Shown in pieces: positions 55,587-64,000 of a stretch of 64,000 bases of DNA. This stretch comes from Saprospiraceae bacterium (lineage in GTDB: Bacteria; Bacteroidota; Bacteroidia; Chitinophagales; Saprospiraceae): NCBI GenBank assembly GCA_028285545.1, contig JANQPA010000105.1:83965-147964 (forward strand), written 5' to 3'. The notes under the pieces are model-generated. The model made no database searches, was not told the origin of the DNA, and saw nothing but the letters and a program-made list of their open reading frames with translations. Made by a program: the position numbers and the translations under genes. Numbering within the stretch: the first letter of the stretch is position 1; each line of letters begins with the position of its first letter.

Positions 55587-55934
55587 ATGCCACGTTCAGT
55601 AAATTCAGTAGCGTCTAGGAGAAGACGCAAAAAAATTATTAAAGCTGCTAAAGGGTATTTTGGCGCAAGAAGTAATGTTTACACAGTTGCAAAAAATGCA
55701 GTTGAAAGAGGACTGCAATACGCCTACAGAGACAGAAGAAATAAAAAGCGAGCCTTCCGTCGCCTTTGGATTGCTAGAATTAATGCCGGTGCACGTCAAA
55801 ACGGTATGTCTTATTCCCGATTAATGCACCTACTGAAAACCGAAAATATAGAATTAAATAGGAAGGTTTTGGCTGACCTGGCTATGAACCATCCTGATAC
55901 TTTCAAAAATATTGTTGAAGGTGTGAAAAAATAA
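55587..55934 (+). CDS. rplT: 50S ribosomal protein L20
   Basis: 115 residues from ATG 55587 ([20 protein letters not shown]), the standard L20 N-terminus; the in-frame TTG 55566 would add seven residues not found in the family. The RNA-binding helix and C-terminal globular domain ([20 protein letters not shown]) are intact. L20 is needed for early 50S assembly and often represses this operon. A strong terminator follows. Confidence 0.97.
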   Translation: MPRSVNSVASRRRRKKIIKAAKGYFGARSNVYTVAKNAVERGLQYAYRDRRNKKRAFRRLWIARINAGARQNGMSYSRLMHLLKTENIELNRKVLADLAMNHPDTFKNIVEGVKK

Positions 55935-55953
55935 ATTCTTAACCATCAATATT

Positions 55954-55990
55954 AAAAGTCCTCTTACATCCCGTAAGAGGACTTTTTTTT
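55954..55990 (+). terminator. Rho-independent terminator of infC-rpmI-rplT
   Basis: A stem of about 14 bp (AAAAGTCCTCTTAC with GTAAGAGGACTTTT) has a 5-base loop and is followed by a T-run. It lies 20 bp after the rplT stop. Confidence 0.92.
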
Positions 55991-56035
55991 TGAAATATTA
56001 TTGTTACAAATGACGTTTATTAACAAAAGACGTCT

Positions 56036-56548
56036 ATGAAATACCCTACTTTTTTGTTGTTAATTTTTTGCCTCCCTATCTTGAGTTGCAATGGCCAACA
56101 ATATTATTTAATCGAAAATAAGCCTAGCAATGATCCTCCTCCCAATTCTTCCTCTTTTCAAACTGATATACTAAAAGAAGTTAATGCCTATCGACAAAGC
56201 GGATGCAAGTGTGGCGCAAAAAGGATGGTCCCCACTCATCCCCTCAGGTGGAACAAACAATTGACCGAAGCAGCCAGAAAACATGCCTTGGATAATGCTT
56301 CCAGACAAAAATTAGACCACACCGGTAAGGATGGAAGTACGGTTTCCACGCGTGTCACAAAAACAGGTTACACCTGGCAGGCCGTAGCTGAAAATATAGC
56401 CTTTGGCTATCTTGACATCAAAGGAGTCATTCAGGGATGGGTACAAAGTAAAGGACATTGCCTTAATTTGATGAACCCTGACTATAAAGAGGTAGGAATC
56501 TATAAGAAAGATAACTACTGGGTTATGGTCCTGGCTACAAAGATGTGA
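56036..56548 (+). CDS. CAP-domain (SCP/PR1) lipoprotein
   Basis: A 170-residue protein. A lipoprotein signal ends LPILSC (Cys18). The CAP domain follows: ILKEVNAYRQSGCKCGAKRM, then LRWNKQLTEAARKHALDNAS, LDHTGKDGS, AVAENIAFGY, VIQGWVQSKGHCLNLMNPDY and EVGIYKKDNYWVMVLATKM. The conserved His, Glu and HCxNxMxPxY residues are all present. Bacterial CAP proteins are surface or secreted, with unclear role; some bind lipids or act as proteases. Single-gene unit after the rplT terminator. Confidence 0.88.
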   Translation: MKYPTFLLLIFCLPILSCNGQQYYLIENKPSNDPPPNSSSFQTDILKEVNAYRQSGCKCGAKRMVPTHPLRWNKQLTEAARKHALDNASRQKLDHTGKDGSTVSTRVTKTGYTWQAVAENIAFGYLDIKGVIQGWVQSKGHCLNLMNPDYKEVGIYKKDNYWVMVLATKM

Positions 56549-56698
56549 AATTGCAGATCAAGGCTCTTGTAACAGTATCTTTTTTTACCTATTTTACACT
56601 TTCGATTTTTTTTATTCCCTAAATACCTTAACAGGTAAGGCTAGAAGATGCATTCCTAATCCATCCTTCTGGCTGGAATCAATGAAAACCCAAAAATT

Positions 56699-58366
56699 AT
56701 GGCCTTCAACCATTCCCTGATAAACCTTCTTCAAACCAATTCTGTAAGCCGATACTTAACTGCTGGAAACAGGAATTCTTTTGTCCAAGACCTCCAAATT
56801 GCCCTCTTTGATCTTGGTTTTGGCCCCGAATTGGGATGGAATAGATATCAAACTGATGGGTATTATGCCAGTGGAACCATTAGGGCAGTCATGGCCTTTT
56901 CCAAAAAAAATAACATGGCCAGCAATGGGCTAAGTGTCACCCCTACCCTGCTCATCAAAATGTGGGAAAGACACGAAACATTGGATGACCTTCGCATATT
57001 ACTCAATGCCACTTCAAATAACACCCTAAGCCGCACCTACAATCTTGTTAATGCGGGAAGTTTTCAAAATCAAAGCCTAAGAATTATAATGAATGCTTTA
57101 GGCTATAATAATGTACCCCTAAATTCTGCTCTTAGGGATTTTGCAAGCAAAAATGGCATGACATCAGATGGATTTTCTATCAGTCGAAATCTAGCTATTA
57201 AAATCATTCAAAAAATTGCTGTTTATTTCGGTTCCTCTATTTTAACAGGTTATAACCTTAACCCAAGCCCAGGCGGTAATTCTGGCGGTGGAAGCAACAA
57301 TCCAGGAGGAGGCACCAATACTGGGGGCGGATCAAGTGGCGGAGGAACAACCTCTCCTCCCCCATCTAACAAACTCACCTTCCGTGATGAAGGTTCTCGC
57401 CTGCTCGTTACAGATGGACGAAATAGCGTCAGGCTAGTGAAACGGTCTCCAGCAGGTTATGCCTACTGGGGCTCAGTCACCATTGAGCAGTATATTAACA
57501 GGAACAGATCTGTCCTACAAAGGCTTGGAGTAAGCGATTCTGCTGTAAACGTAATGAAATCTGTTTCAGATAATGAGGGGCGATTAGACGCCATCAATAG
57601 CTATGACAGAGGCTTTATGAGTTTTGGCATTTATCAATGGGCACTTAGTTCTGGAGAATTAGCAGCCCTTTTGAAAAAAGTAAAAGATAATTATCCAGCT
57701 ACCTTCAAAAGATCATTTGGGATTTATGGATTAGATGTTACCTCAGACACCGGCGCTGTAACCGGAAGCCTGAGCCTTAATGGCAATAAAATAGATATAG
57801 AAAGAGAAAAAGAACAATTCAGGGACCCCAAATGGGCCTTCCGCTTTTGGTTGGCTGGACAGGATCCTAATGTTCAGGCTGTTGAAATTGAGCATGCCTT
57901 AAGTCGATTAATGACCTTTTACTGGAAGCCAAGCCAGGGAGTAAATGGAATACCGCTTAATCAAATTATCACTTCCGAATACGGTGTAGCCTTAATTCTA
58001 GATAATCATGTGAATAGACCAGCATTTGTAGCTCCTTCTATTCAACAGGCCATGCAAAGAACAGGGCTTACCAATCCCAGAAATTGGGGAACAGCAGAAG
58101 AGATGAGAGTTTTGAATACTTATCTACAGGTAAGGGTGACCTACAAACATGGTAATTCCGGACCTATGAGTGATGCTAATCGCAGAGCCACAGTTACACA
58201 ACGTTATCTTAATTCCGGAATCATTTCCAGTGCCAGGGGTTCCTTTATTTATGAGGCCAATGCAACAGCCTCCAGAAGTTTAGACAGCAATTCAAACAAT
58301 TTTGTAAAACCACCAGAATCCTATGAAGAAGCTAATTATCCGAATATTGCGCCTTTTGGGGATTAA
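56699..58366 (+). CDS. Peptidoglycan-binding protein with lysozyme-like C-terminal domain
   Basis: A 555-residue protein. Two peptidoglycan-binding-like modules occupy residues 20-90 (FVQDLQIALFDLGFGPELGW, GYYASGTIRAVMAFSKKN) and 100-175 (a degenerate second copy). A Gly/Ser/Pro linker spans about 188-223. The C-terminal part (about 226-520) has MKSVSDNEGRLDAINSYDRG with a possible catalytic Glu293, SFGIYQW at 308-314, and RFWLAGQDP, the pattern of lysozyme-fold cell-wall hydrolases. There is no standard signal peptide. Its 3' end overlaps the metacaspase gene by 44 bp, so the two are linked in expression. Confidence 0.65.
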   Translation: MAFNHSLINLLQTNSVSRYLTAGNRNSFVQDLQIALFDLGFGPELGWNRYQTDGYYASGTIRAVMAFSKKNNMASNGLSVTPTLLIKMWERHETLDDLRILLNATSNNTLSRTYNLVNAGSFQNQSLRIIMNALGYNNVPLNSALRDFASKNGMTSDGFSISRNLAIKIIQKIAVYFGSSILTGYNLNPSPGGNSGGGSNNPGGGTNTGGGSSGGGTTSPPPSNKLTFRDEGSRLLVTDGRNSVRLVKRSPAGYAYWGSVTIEQYINRNRSVLQRLGVSDSAVNVMKSVSDNEGRLDAINSYDRGFMSFGIYQWALSSGELAALLKKVKDNYPATFKRSFGIYGLDVTSDTGAVTGSLSLNGNKIDIEREKEQFRDPKWAFRFWLAGQDPNVQAVEIEHALSRLMTFYWKPSQGVNGIPLNQIITSEYGVALILDNHVNRPAFVAPSIQQAMQRTGLTNPRNWGTAEEMRVLNTYLQVRVTYKHGNSGPMSDANRRATVTQRYLNSGIISSARGSFIYEANATASRSLDSNSNNFVKPPESYEEANYPNIAPFGD

Positions 58367-61300
58367 ATCATCTCCTGAAGAAAAACAATCAAACAATAAT
58401 TCTAATTCTCATACTTCAGAAACCAAAACAAAGGAAGAGTCAAATTCATCTAATCCTATGAACACCCCAACTACCTCAAATGACGGGCCCACTTTATACG
58501 CCCTGCTTATTGCTATAGACAATTATCCCATCAAAAGACATCGATTGAATGGCTGTGTAGCGGATAGAAATGCTTTTCAAGCTTTTTTAGAGCGCCGTTT
58601 TGATAAAAAAAATTTTAAGCACAATATCAAAATCCTTACCGACCAGGAAGCTTACAAAGAAAATATCATCAAAAAATTTGAACATTTTCAAGCTGCAAAA
58701 GACGGTGACATTTGCGTTTTTTACTTTTCCGGACATGGCTCCCGAGCTAATGCTCCAAGAGAATTCTGGCATCTAGATCCTGACCGTATGAATGAATCTG
58801 TAGTGGCTTATGACAGTCGGGTTCAGGGAGGGAAGGATTTGATGGATAAAGAACTTTCCTATCTTTTCTGGGAAGCCACCTGGGATAAGGATAAAAACAA
58901 AAGTAAAGATCTACATTTTACTGCTGTTTTTGATTGCTGCCATTCGGGTACCATCACTAGGAATGCTGTTTTCTCATCAATGGTAAATCAGGAAGTCACC
59001 GAAAGAATGGCTGAACCAAGCCCGGTTCCCAACAGACTGGAGGATTATCATGGCTTCGAATTTTATAAAAAAGTTGAAACAGATCAGGGACTCAATGTAA
59101 GTCCGCCGGTAGGTAAATTTATTCAGTTGGCCGCTTCCAAAGATGATGAAACAGCCAAAGAGCTCAAAATCAGAGGAAAAACACGTGGAATTTTCACCTA
59201 TAATTTGATTGAGGTACTGGAACAGAGTAATATTCAGATGACTTATTCTGACCTGATTCGCACCTTACAAATACGGGTAGGCGCAAAAGTCAATAAACAA
59301 ACCCCTCAACTTATTACAGATAATAATGACCTTCGAAATAATTTATTTTTGGGAGGGGTCATCAAAGCGGCAGAGCCTTATTACACGATTAATTACGATG
59401 GGCAGCATTGGATTATGGATGCCGGCCTTATCCAAGGGATTCCTGATGAAGGAGGTTACCTTGAATTGGAAGATGGTACTCCAGTAATCATTGAAAAAGT
59501 TGAAGCCAATCGATCTATCATTAGAGATTTGCCAGGGGTCGATCGTAATACTCCTCATACCGCTTTTGCTAAAGGAATTAATTTTAAAAAACTAAATGTT
59601 GCCTTAGATAAATCTGTATCAAGTACAGCCAATACTATTATAACCTCTTCCTATAATGATTCTCCACCTAACAATTTAAATATTGTTGGAGATACTGATC
59701 AAGCTGACTATTTGATTAGGGAATGGGATGAAAGTCTCATCTTGACTACTAAGGGGAGTAGTCATCCTTTATTTAAGAGGGTACAACCAATTAGCGATAG
59801 TACCACTAATTATTTCCTGGATCAGGCAGATGCTATCGGGAAATGGAACAATCTGCTGGAATTGAAAAACCCTAGATCTTCAATAAAAGAGGAGGAATTT
59901 GAGATCAAATTATTCCGAATTTCGGAACCGGGTAATCTGGAAGATTCAGCCTCTGCAGATTTACTTGACTACAAAGCCGCTAACTTATTTTCTTATCAAA
60001 AAAAGGGAGGAGAATGGCATCAGCCAGCTTTCCGTTTATCAATAAAAAATAAAGGTCAACGTACATTATATTTTAGTGCCGTTTTTTTACAAGCTAATTT
60101 TGAAATTACCAATAAATACCTCCCTTTTAAAGAATTAATCCCTGGCTCTGAAGAAGCTTGGATGATTGATTTTTTTGAAAATGAAGCTTACAAAACTATT
60201 CCTTTGGAGTTATATGATGCACTGCATAGCTGGAACATTACAGAAACCAAAGAATTTATAAAAATATTTATCAGTACAGACCCATTCCTTAGCACGAATG
60301 ATTACGAACAGAAGGCTTTGGAAATGGATGTTCTGGTAGAAGGGAAGCCTCCTGAAAGAGCTGGAAGAACAAAAGCAAACACACCACAAATTCCCGATTG
60401 GATAACCAGAGAAATTGAAATGAATATTGTTCGGCCTTTGGAAAGCCAGGAAGTAGGAGAAGGAAGAACGGTAAATCTTTTAGGGGATTCACTTAGTATA
60501 AGTATGCCCGATGGGGTCTCTTCTCATGTTTCTTTTTCTGGAAAAAAGGAGGCAGAAAGAGCCATTTCTGGGCAGTTTGATTCCTCCATGCCTGATTCAA
60601 CCGCTATTTCCAATTTATGGGGAACGGATAACATGAGTACTGAATATTCTTTTTCAGAAGAAATACAAAATCAACCAGGCTTAAGTGTATTGGAATTGGA
60701 AAACCTGGTGGGTGTCGACAAGGTAGATATTCAAAATCCCATTAAACTAAAAATTAACGAACAACTTTCCGATAATGAATTTGTGATCCCAATGGGATTT
60801 GATTCAGAATCTGGTCTATACTATCCACTGGGTCAATCCAATGCGGATGGAGAAATTCTTATTGAAGGACTTCCACAAGAAACCCAAACAAGGAGTCTCG
60901 GAAGATCCATCAAACTATTTTTCCATAAAGTTATTTTAGCACCTTTGGGGATAGAATACAATTGGCCACAACTAGCACTCGCTACTTTTACTTCTGAAGA
61001 AGAATTTGAGTACGAAAAGGATCTCGACAAAATAAAAGCTGCCATTGAAGGGGCCACCAATATAGGAATTATGATCCATGGTATTATTGGTAACACTAAA
61101 GCTATGCCACCTTCCATGAATCAATTATTTGATTCTATTGGCCAAAAAGTTGATCCTCATTTTGACATCATTCTGACTTTTGACTATGAAAATCTAAATA
61201 CCCCCATCGAAGAGACGGCCAGAGCATTCAAACAAAAACTTGAAGAAGTAGGTCTTGGAGAGGGGCATTATAAAAATGTAACAATAATTGCCCACTCTAT

Positions 61301-61886
61301 GGGAGGATTGGTTTCCAGATGGATGATTGAAAAAGAAAACGGACAACACCTCATTAATCATCTGGTCATGTGCGGAACTCCAAATAATGGATCCCCCTGG
61401 GCTAATGTTCAGGAATTAGCGGGTGTATTATTGTCAAAAGCCATTAATGGAGCTGCTTTTCTTAAGCCCTATATATTACCTTTAATGTTACTTCAAAAGC
61501 TGGGAAAAGGTCTCTTCATTACTCTTCAGCAAATGCATACTAAAAATTCTGATTTCCTAAAACAACTCAATGATGGTACAGATCCAAATATTCCTTACAC
61601 CATAGTTATGGGAAATACCAGTTTGGCTGATGACATCGAGGAGGAAGCTCAAAAAAGCCTGCTAGCCAAATTATCCACCAGGTTTACCGATATGACCTAT
61701 GATGCCTTAACCAAATTTTTATTCGAAATCGCTAATGATATTGCCGTTTCTAAACCAAGTGCAACAGAACTTAATGGATCAGAGGCCTGGTCGTGCACTG
61801 TGACGGTTGAAGAGGTGGATTGCGATCATTTGAGTTATTTCACCTCTAATGAAGGAACTACAGGTTTGGCGAAGGTTTTGAAATGA
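58323..61886 (+). CDS. Metacaspase (peptidase C14)-alpha/beta-hydrolase fusion
   Basis: A 1187-residue protein from ATG 58323. Residues about 20-55 are a polar linker (Asn/Ser/Thr-rich). The caspase domain at about 57-345 has LYALLIAIDNYPIKRHRLNG, FYFSGHGSRA with His138 and VFDCCHSGT with Cys206, the catalytic pair. Residues 345-935 hold several unassigned beta-rich regions. The C-terminal 230 residues are a lipase-like alpha/beta hydrolase (GIMIHGIIGNTK, IIAHSMGGLVSRWM with Ser992, HLVMCGTPNNGSPW), closest in pattern to PGAP1/lipase-class enzymes. It may cut protein and lipid in one response. It starts inside the lysozyme-like gene. Confidence 0.85.
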   Translation: MKKLIIRILRLLGIKSSPEEKQSNNNSNSHTSETKTKEESNSSNPMNTPTTSNDGPTLYALLIAIDNYPIKRHRLNGCVADRNAFQAFLERRFDKKNFKHNIKILTDQEAYKENIIKKFEHFQAAKDGDICVFYFSGHGSRANAPREFWHLDPDRMNESVVAYDSRVQGGKDLMDKELSYLFWEATWDKDKNKSKDLHFTAVFDCCHSGTITRNAVFSSMVNQEVTERMAEPSPVPNRLEDYHGFEFYKKVETDQGLNVSPPVGKFIQLAASKDDETAKELKIRGKTRGIFTYNLIEVLEQSNIQMTYSDLIRTLQIRVGAKVNKQTPQLITDNNDLRNNLFLGGVIKAAEPYYTINYDGQHWIMDAGLIQGIPDEGGYLELEDGTPVIIEKVEANRSIIRDLPGVDRNTPHTAFAKGINFKKLNVALDKSVSSTANTIITSSYNDSPPNNLNIVGDTDQADYLIREWDESLILTTKGSSHPLFKRVQPISDSTTNYFLDQADAIGKWNNLLELKNPRSSIKEEEFEIKLFRISEPGNLEDSASADLLDYKAANLFSYQKKGGEWHQPAFRLSIKNKGQRTLYFSAVFLQANFEITNKYLPFKELIPGSEEAWMIDFFENEAYKTIPLELYDALHSWNITETKEFIKIFISTDPFLSTNDYEQKALEMDVLVEGKPPERAGRTKANTPQIPDWITREIEMNIVRPLESQEVGEGRTVNLLGDSLSISMPDGVSSHVSFSGKKEAERAISGQFDSSMPDSTAISNLWGTDNMSTEYSFSEEIQNQPGLSVLELENLVGVDKVDIQNPIKLKINEQLSDNEFVIPMGFDSESGLYYPLGQSNADGEILIEGLPQETQTRSLGRSIKLFFHKVILAPLGIEYNWPQLALATFTSEEEFEYEKDLDKIKAAIEGATNIGIMIHGIIGNTKAMPPSMNQLFDSIGQKVDPHFDIILTFDYENLNTPIEETARAFKQKLEEVGLGEGHYKNVTIIAHSMGGLVSRWMIEKENGQHLINHLVMCGTPNNGSPWANVQELAGVLLSKAINGAAFLKPYILPLMLLQKLGKGLFITLQQMHTKNSDFLKQLNDGTDPNIPYTIVMGNTSLADDIEEEAQKSLLAKLSTRFTDMTYDALTKFLFEIANDIAVSKPSATELNGSEAWSCTVTVEEVDCDHLSYFTSNEGTTGLAKVLK

Positions 61887-61964
61887 GTTCCGAGTTCCGA
61901 GTTCCGTTAGGGATTGTTATATTCAAAAAATAACTGTTTGTTATAGCTTTTTTCTCACGCAGAT
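61885..61964 (+). repeat. Dispersed repeat, left copy
   Basis: Three units of GAGTTCC (61885-61905) lead into TTAGGGATTGTTAT (61907-61920), then after 24 bases AGCTTTTTTCTCACGCAGAT (61945-61964). The same two blocks with the same spacing occur at 63808-63865. Confidence 0.65.
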
Positions 61965-62047
61965 GCCAAAGAAGTATCAAATAACTGGAATTACTCAAAA
62001 ATTGCAAAACTTGACTCGGAACATGGAACGCTGAACACAGAACCAAA

Positions 62048-63277
62048 TTATTTAATCTCAATCTTCTTCAACAAAACAGCCCCACTCTCTTCTAAGTCTG
62101 AGCTTAAAACAATGATCTGTTCTTTTATTCCGTCGTCGATAGAAACGGCTACCGTATTGGGGGTAATATCTCCAATATCATCAGCATACATTACCATGAA
62201 GTTGTGATCTTCCTGTAAGGTAATAGGAAAGGCATATTTCCTTTTAGATACCCGATGCCGAAATAAGATCTGTTCACCATTGAGGAAGATGGTGATAATA
62301 TCTCCATCCACTGTTCCACTATCCCAGGCTCTTAGTCGAAGGTTTTTGGAATGTACTTCTACAATTTTTTGCACTTTTATTTTTCTGGGAAGGTCTTTTT
62401 CTTGAGGAGGTTCAGCTTTGGCAGGGCTTTTCGGAGCTAGGTCTCTTAAAGCAGATGGGGGTACTTTTTCTAAATAAAGACTACCGGAAGCACAAGGGCC
62501 TGTTTCAGGTGTAAATCCCTGTATAAAGCCTTGCCATGGACCTTCCAGGATAAATTTATCCCCGTCTTTGCGCAATTTTAAATCGGCTGTTTTAATACAC
62601 CAGGGCCAGTCCGGATTCGATTTGTCAATTACCTTTGACTCTACTATTTTAAATGAATTATTGACCAGTCCCCAATTCCAAATTAATTCCATTCGGGCAC
62701 TTCCTGCTTTTTCTCCACCGATAATATAGGAGACTCCCTTTTTATTTTTTGTCAGGTCAACTTCGAAGCGAAAAAGAGTATTTCTATCTTCTTGCTGGAG
62801 AGTTCCTATCCATTTGCCTTCCATATTAAATGGTGCTTCTTCCTGGACATCCTCAGGCCTTTCCTGGACCAGGTTACGGCTTAAAAAAACTTTCCCTCCT
62901 GCACAATTGGTCGCTCGCCAGTAACCGCTTAAGTTTTCTTTATTGCCAATCCTTGATTTTGTCAATACCATGTACTTATGGCACCATTTATCACCAAGAG
63001 GTTCATATTGTTGTATTTCCTGGAATATCAGGCTATCACCAATAATTACTCCTGTTAGATTGAATCTTGCAAAAGCACTTGAATCAAGTGTATAACAAAA
63101 TGACAAACCACTAAACGAGGTTTTATCCTGCTCAATTGCAAATTCATATTGAAAGGTATCGGCCCTGCCTTCAATACTTATATACCCTTTCCAATCACCA
63201 GTAAAGGAATCATCCTGAGCATTTAACGAAAGGATAAAGGCACAAAAAAAGAGAATGGAATGTAGTTTTCTCCGCAT
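62048..63277 (-). CDS. Exported protein with two lipocalin-like repeats
   Basis: A 409-residue protein with a signal peptide (about 1-20, ending LSLNAQ). Two repeats follow: residues about 26-135 (GDWKGYIS ... GYWRATNCAGGKVFLSRN) and about 152-272 (GKWIGTLQ ... PWQGF, PCASGSLYLEK). Each has the GxW opening and closing Cys/Gly block of small lipocalin-like barrels. A Pro/Lys/Glu linker (about 280-297) leads to a C-terminal beta domain (WDSGTVDGDIITIFLNGEQI, IDDGIKEQIIVLSSDLEESG). The last domain is common in exported Bacteroidota proteins. Function unknown. Divergent from hpf. Confidence 0.7.
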   Translation of the reverse strand: MRRKLHSILFFCAFILSLNAQDDSFTGDWKGYISIEGRADTFQYEFAIEQDKTSFSGLSFCYTLDSSAFARFNLTGVIIGDSLIFQEIQQYEPLGDKWCHKYMVLTKSRIGNKENLSGYWRATNCAGGKVFLSRNLVQERPEDVQEEAPFNMEGKWIGTLQQEDRNTLFRFEVDLTKNKKGVSYIIGGEKAGSARMELIWNWGLVNNSFKIVESKVIDKSNPDWPWCIKTADLKLRKDGDKFILEGPWQGFIQGFTPETGPCASGSLYLEKVPPSALRDLAPKSPAKAEPPQEKDLPRKIKVQKIVEVHSKNLRLRAWDSGTVDGDIITIFLNGEQILFRHRVSKRKYAFPITLQEDHNFMVMYADDIGDITPNTVAVSIDDGIKEQIIVLSSDLEESGAVLLKKIEIK

Positions 63278-63444
63278 CTGATGGAAATCATTTTAGGAGG
63301 TGACAAAAATCACAGTTATCTCTTAGAGTATCTGCTATCTTGGCAATACAATCAAAGATCATAAAAGCCCAATTATTATTAAAACGCAGAATTTATCAAA
63401 CAGAGTTTAAAAGAATACATTTTTTCACTTGAAAATACAGAAAT

Positions 63445-63750
63445 ATGAAAATCCAAGTGCAAGCACCCTTTTCCATCAGTGAGCCTTTACAAAATCGCAT
63501 TGAAGAACACATCGAAAGAGTCACCAATATTTTCCAGCGATTTACGACAATTAAAGTTTTTCTAAAAGATGAAATTCAAAGACATCATCACAAAGATAGT
63601 CGACATGTTGAAATTCAAATGGAGGCTCCCGGCCACACTTTTTTTGCAGAAGCAGAAGATGAAACTTTCGAAAAAGCCTTAACTACCGCCACCAATAAAA
63701 TTAAAAGGCAAGTCAGAAAGTTCAAGACACAATTAACCAATCATCATTAA
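63445..63750 (+). CDS. hpf: Ribosome hibernation-promoting factor (short HPF/RaiA type)
   Basis: A 101-residue protein: KIQVQAPFSISEPLQNRIEE at the start, FTTIKVFLKDEIQRHHHKDS, then EIQMEAPGHTFFAEAEDETF and EKALTTATNKIKRQVRKFKT. This is the complete ribosome-binding domain without the C-terminal dimerisation domain of long HPF. It binds the 30S decoding site in stationary phase and blocks translation. Transcribed apart from its neighbours. Confidence 0.92.
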   Translation: MKIQVQAPFSISEPLQNRIEEHIERVTNIFQRFTTIKVFLKDEIQRHHHKDSRHVEIQMEAPGHTFFAEAEDETFEKALTTATNKIKRQVRKFKTQLTNHH

Positions 63751-63778
63751 ATATTTATCACCTCTGATTTAAAAGCTA

Positions 63779-63865
63779 GTGTTCCCGTGTTCCCGTGTTC
63801 CCGTTGTTTAGGGATTGTTATTCTGTAGGTATAGTTGCTTAGTGGAGCTTTTTTCTCACGCAGAT
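63779..63865 (+). repeat. Dispersed repeat, right copy
   Basis: Three units of GTGTTCCC (63779-63802) lead into TTAGGGATTGTTAT (63808-63821) and, 24 bases later, AGCTTTTTTCTCACGCAGAT (63846-63865). It mirrors the left copy at 61885-61964. The 135 bases after it are more GC-rich and hold no gene. Confidence 0.65.
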
Positions 63866-64000
63866 TCCGCCAATTTCGCAGATAACTTTTAGCGTATTTC
63901 GCGGAATCCCTGGCGGCCGGAGGTGGCTGCGTGCCCTAAATAAAATTCAAATGCCTGCAGCTCCTCAAATTTTGTAAAACTTTACACAGAACTCTGAACG

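Overview
The window looks like chromosomal DNA of an AT-rich member of the Bacteroidota, most plausibly a Saprospirales/Lewinella-type bacterium. The signs are type IX secretion (T9SS) sorting domains of both type A (7235-7987, 27116-29062) and type B/CHU_C (9619-12966), the DUF1800/DUF1501 pair, DUF5916 and DUF1684 proteins, TANNTTTG-type promoter elements, and frequent TTG/GTG starts with weak Shine-Dalgarno sequences. The taxon is an inference from gene content; there is no rRNA here.

Left part (1-15.4 kb): mostly secreted or envelope proteins. In order: an SMP-30-like propeller running off the left edge, a DoxX/DUF5916 pair, a DUF1800-DUF1501-T9SS operon, a DUF234-type AAA ATPase with operator-like inverted repeats in its promoter, a large seven-repeat SBBP propeller protein with a CHU_C tail, a DUF1684 protein and a bestrophin channel.

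Middle-left (15.5-29.2 kb): enzymes and regulators (bactofilin-like membrane protein, SnoaL-like protein, amidohydrolase, MalT-type LuxR regulator with its small companion, alpha/beta hydrolases, nitroreductase) mixed with decayed genes: a frameshifted GNAT acetyltransferase, a dehydrogenase remnant, an outer-membrane protein reduced to its two ends, and two broken copies of one small gene on either side of a glycoside hydrolase that has lost its 5' part.

Accessory stretch (29.2-46.9 kb), visibly richer in A+T. A cassette bounded by two 93-bp direct repeats (29231-29323 and 39043-39135) carries four large minus-strand genes (an L,D-transpeptidase-like/peptidoglycan-binding protein, a transthyretin-fold protein, a very basic coiled-coil protein, a hydrophobic-core protein) and two tandem HTH regulators on the plus strand. 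Next comes a plus-strand run that looks like a signalling-to-protease system: an EAD-like/FHA protein, a zinc-ribbon/membrane/FHA protein, a Ser/Thr kinase, two small proteins, a small membrane protein, then a CHAT caspase-like protease and a small partner with a hydrophobic C-terminus. I read this as a candidate undescribed conflict (immunity or programmed-death) system in which phosphorylation sensed by FHA domains would control a protease. The right side of the stretch ends at a tRNA-Lys gene.

Right part (47.2-64 kb): housekeeping genes (HAD hydrolase, dinB, rnz, STAS protein, clpC, infC-rpmI-rplT with terminators, hpf), plus a CAP-domain lipoprotein and a second caspase-fold locus. In that locus a peptidoglycan-binding/lysozyme-like protein overlaps a 1187-residue metacaspase fused to an alpha/beta-hydrolase. 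Short dispersed repeats lie in the gaps near the right end.
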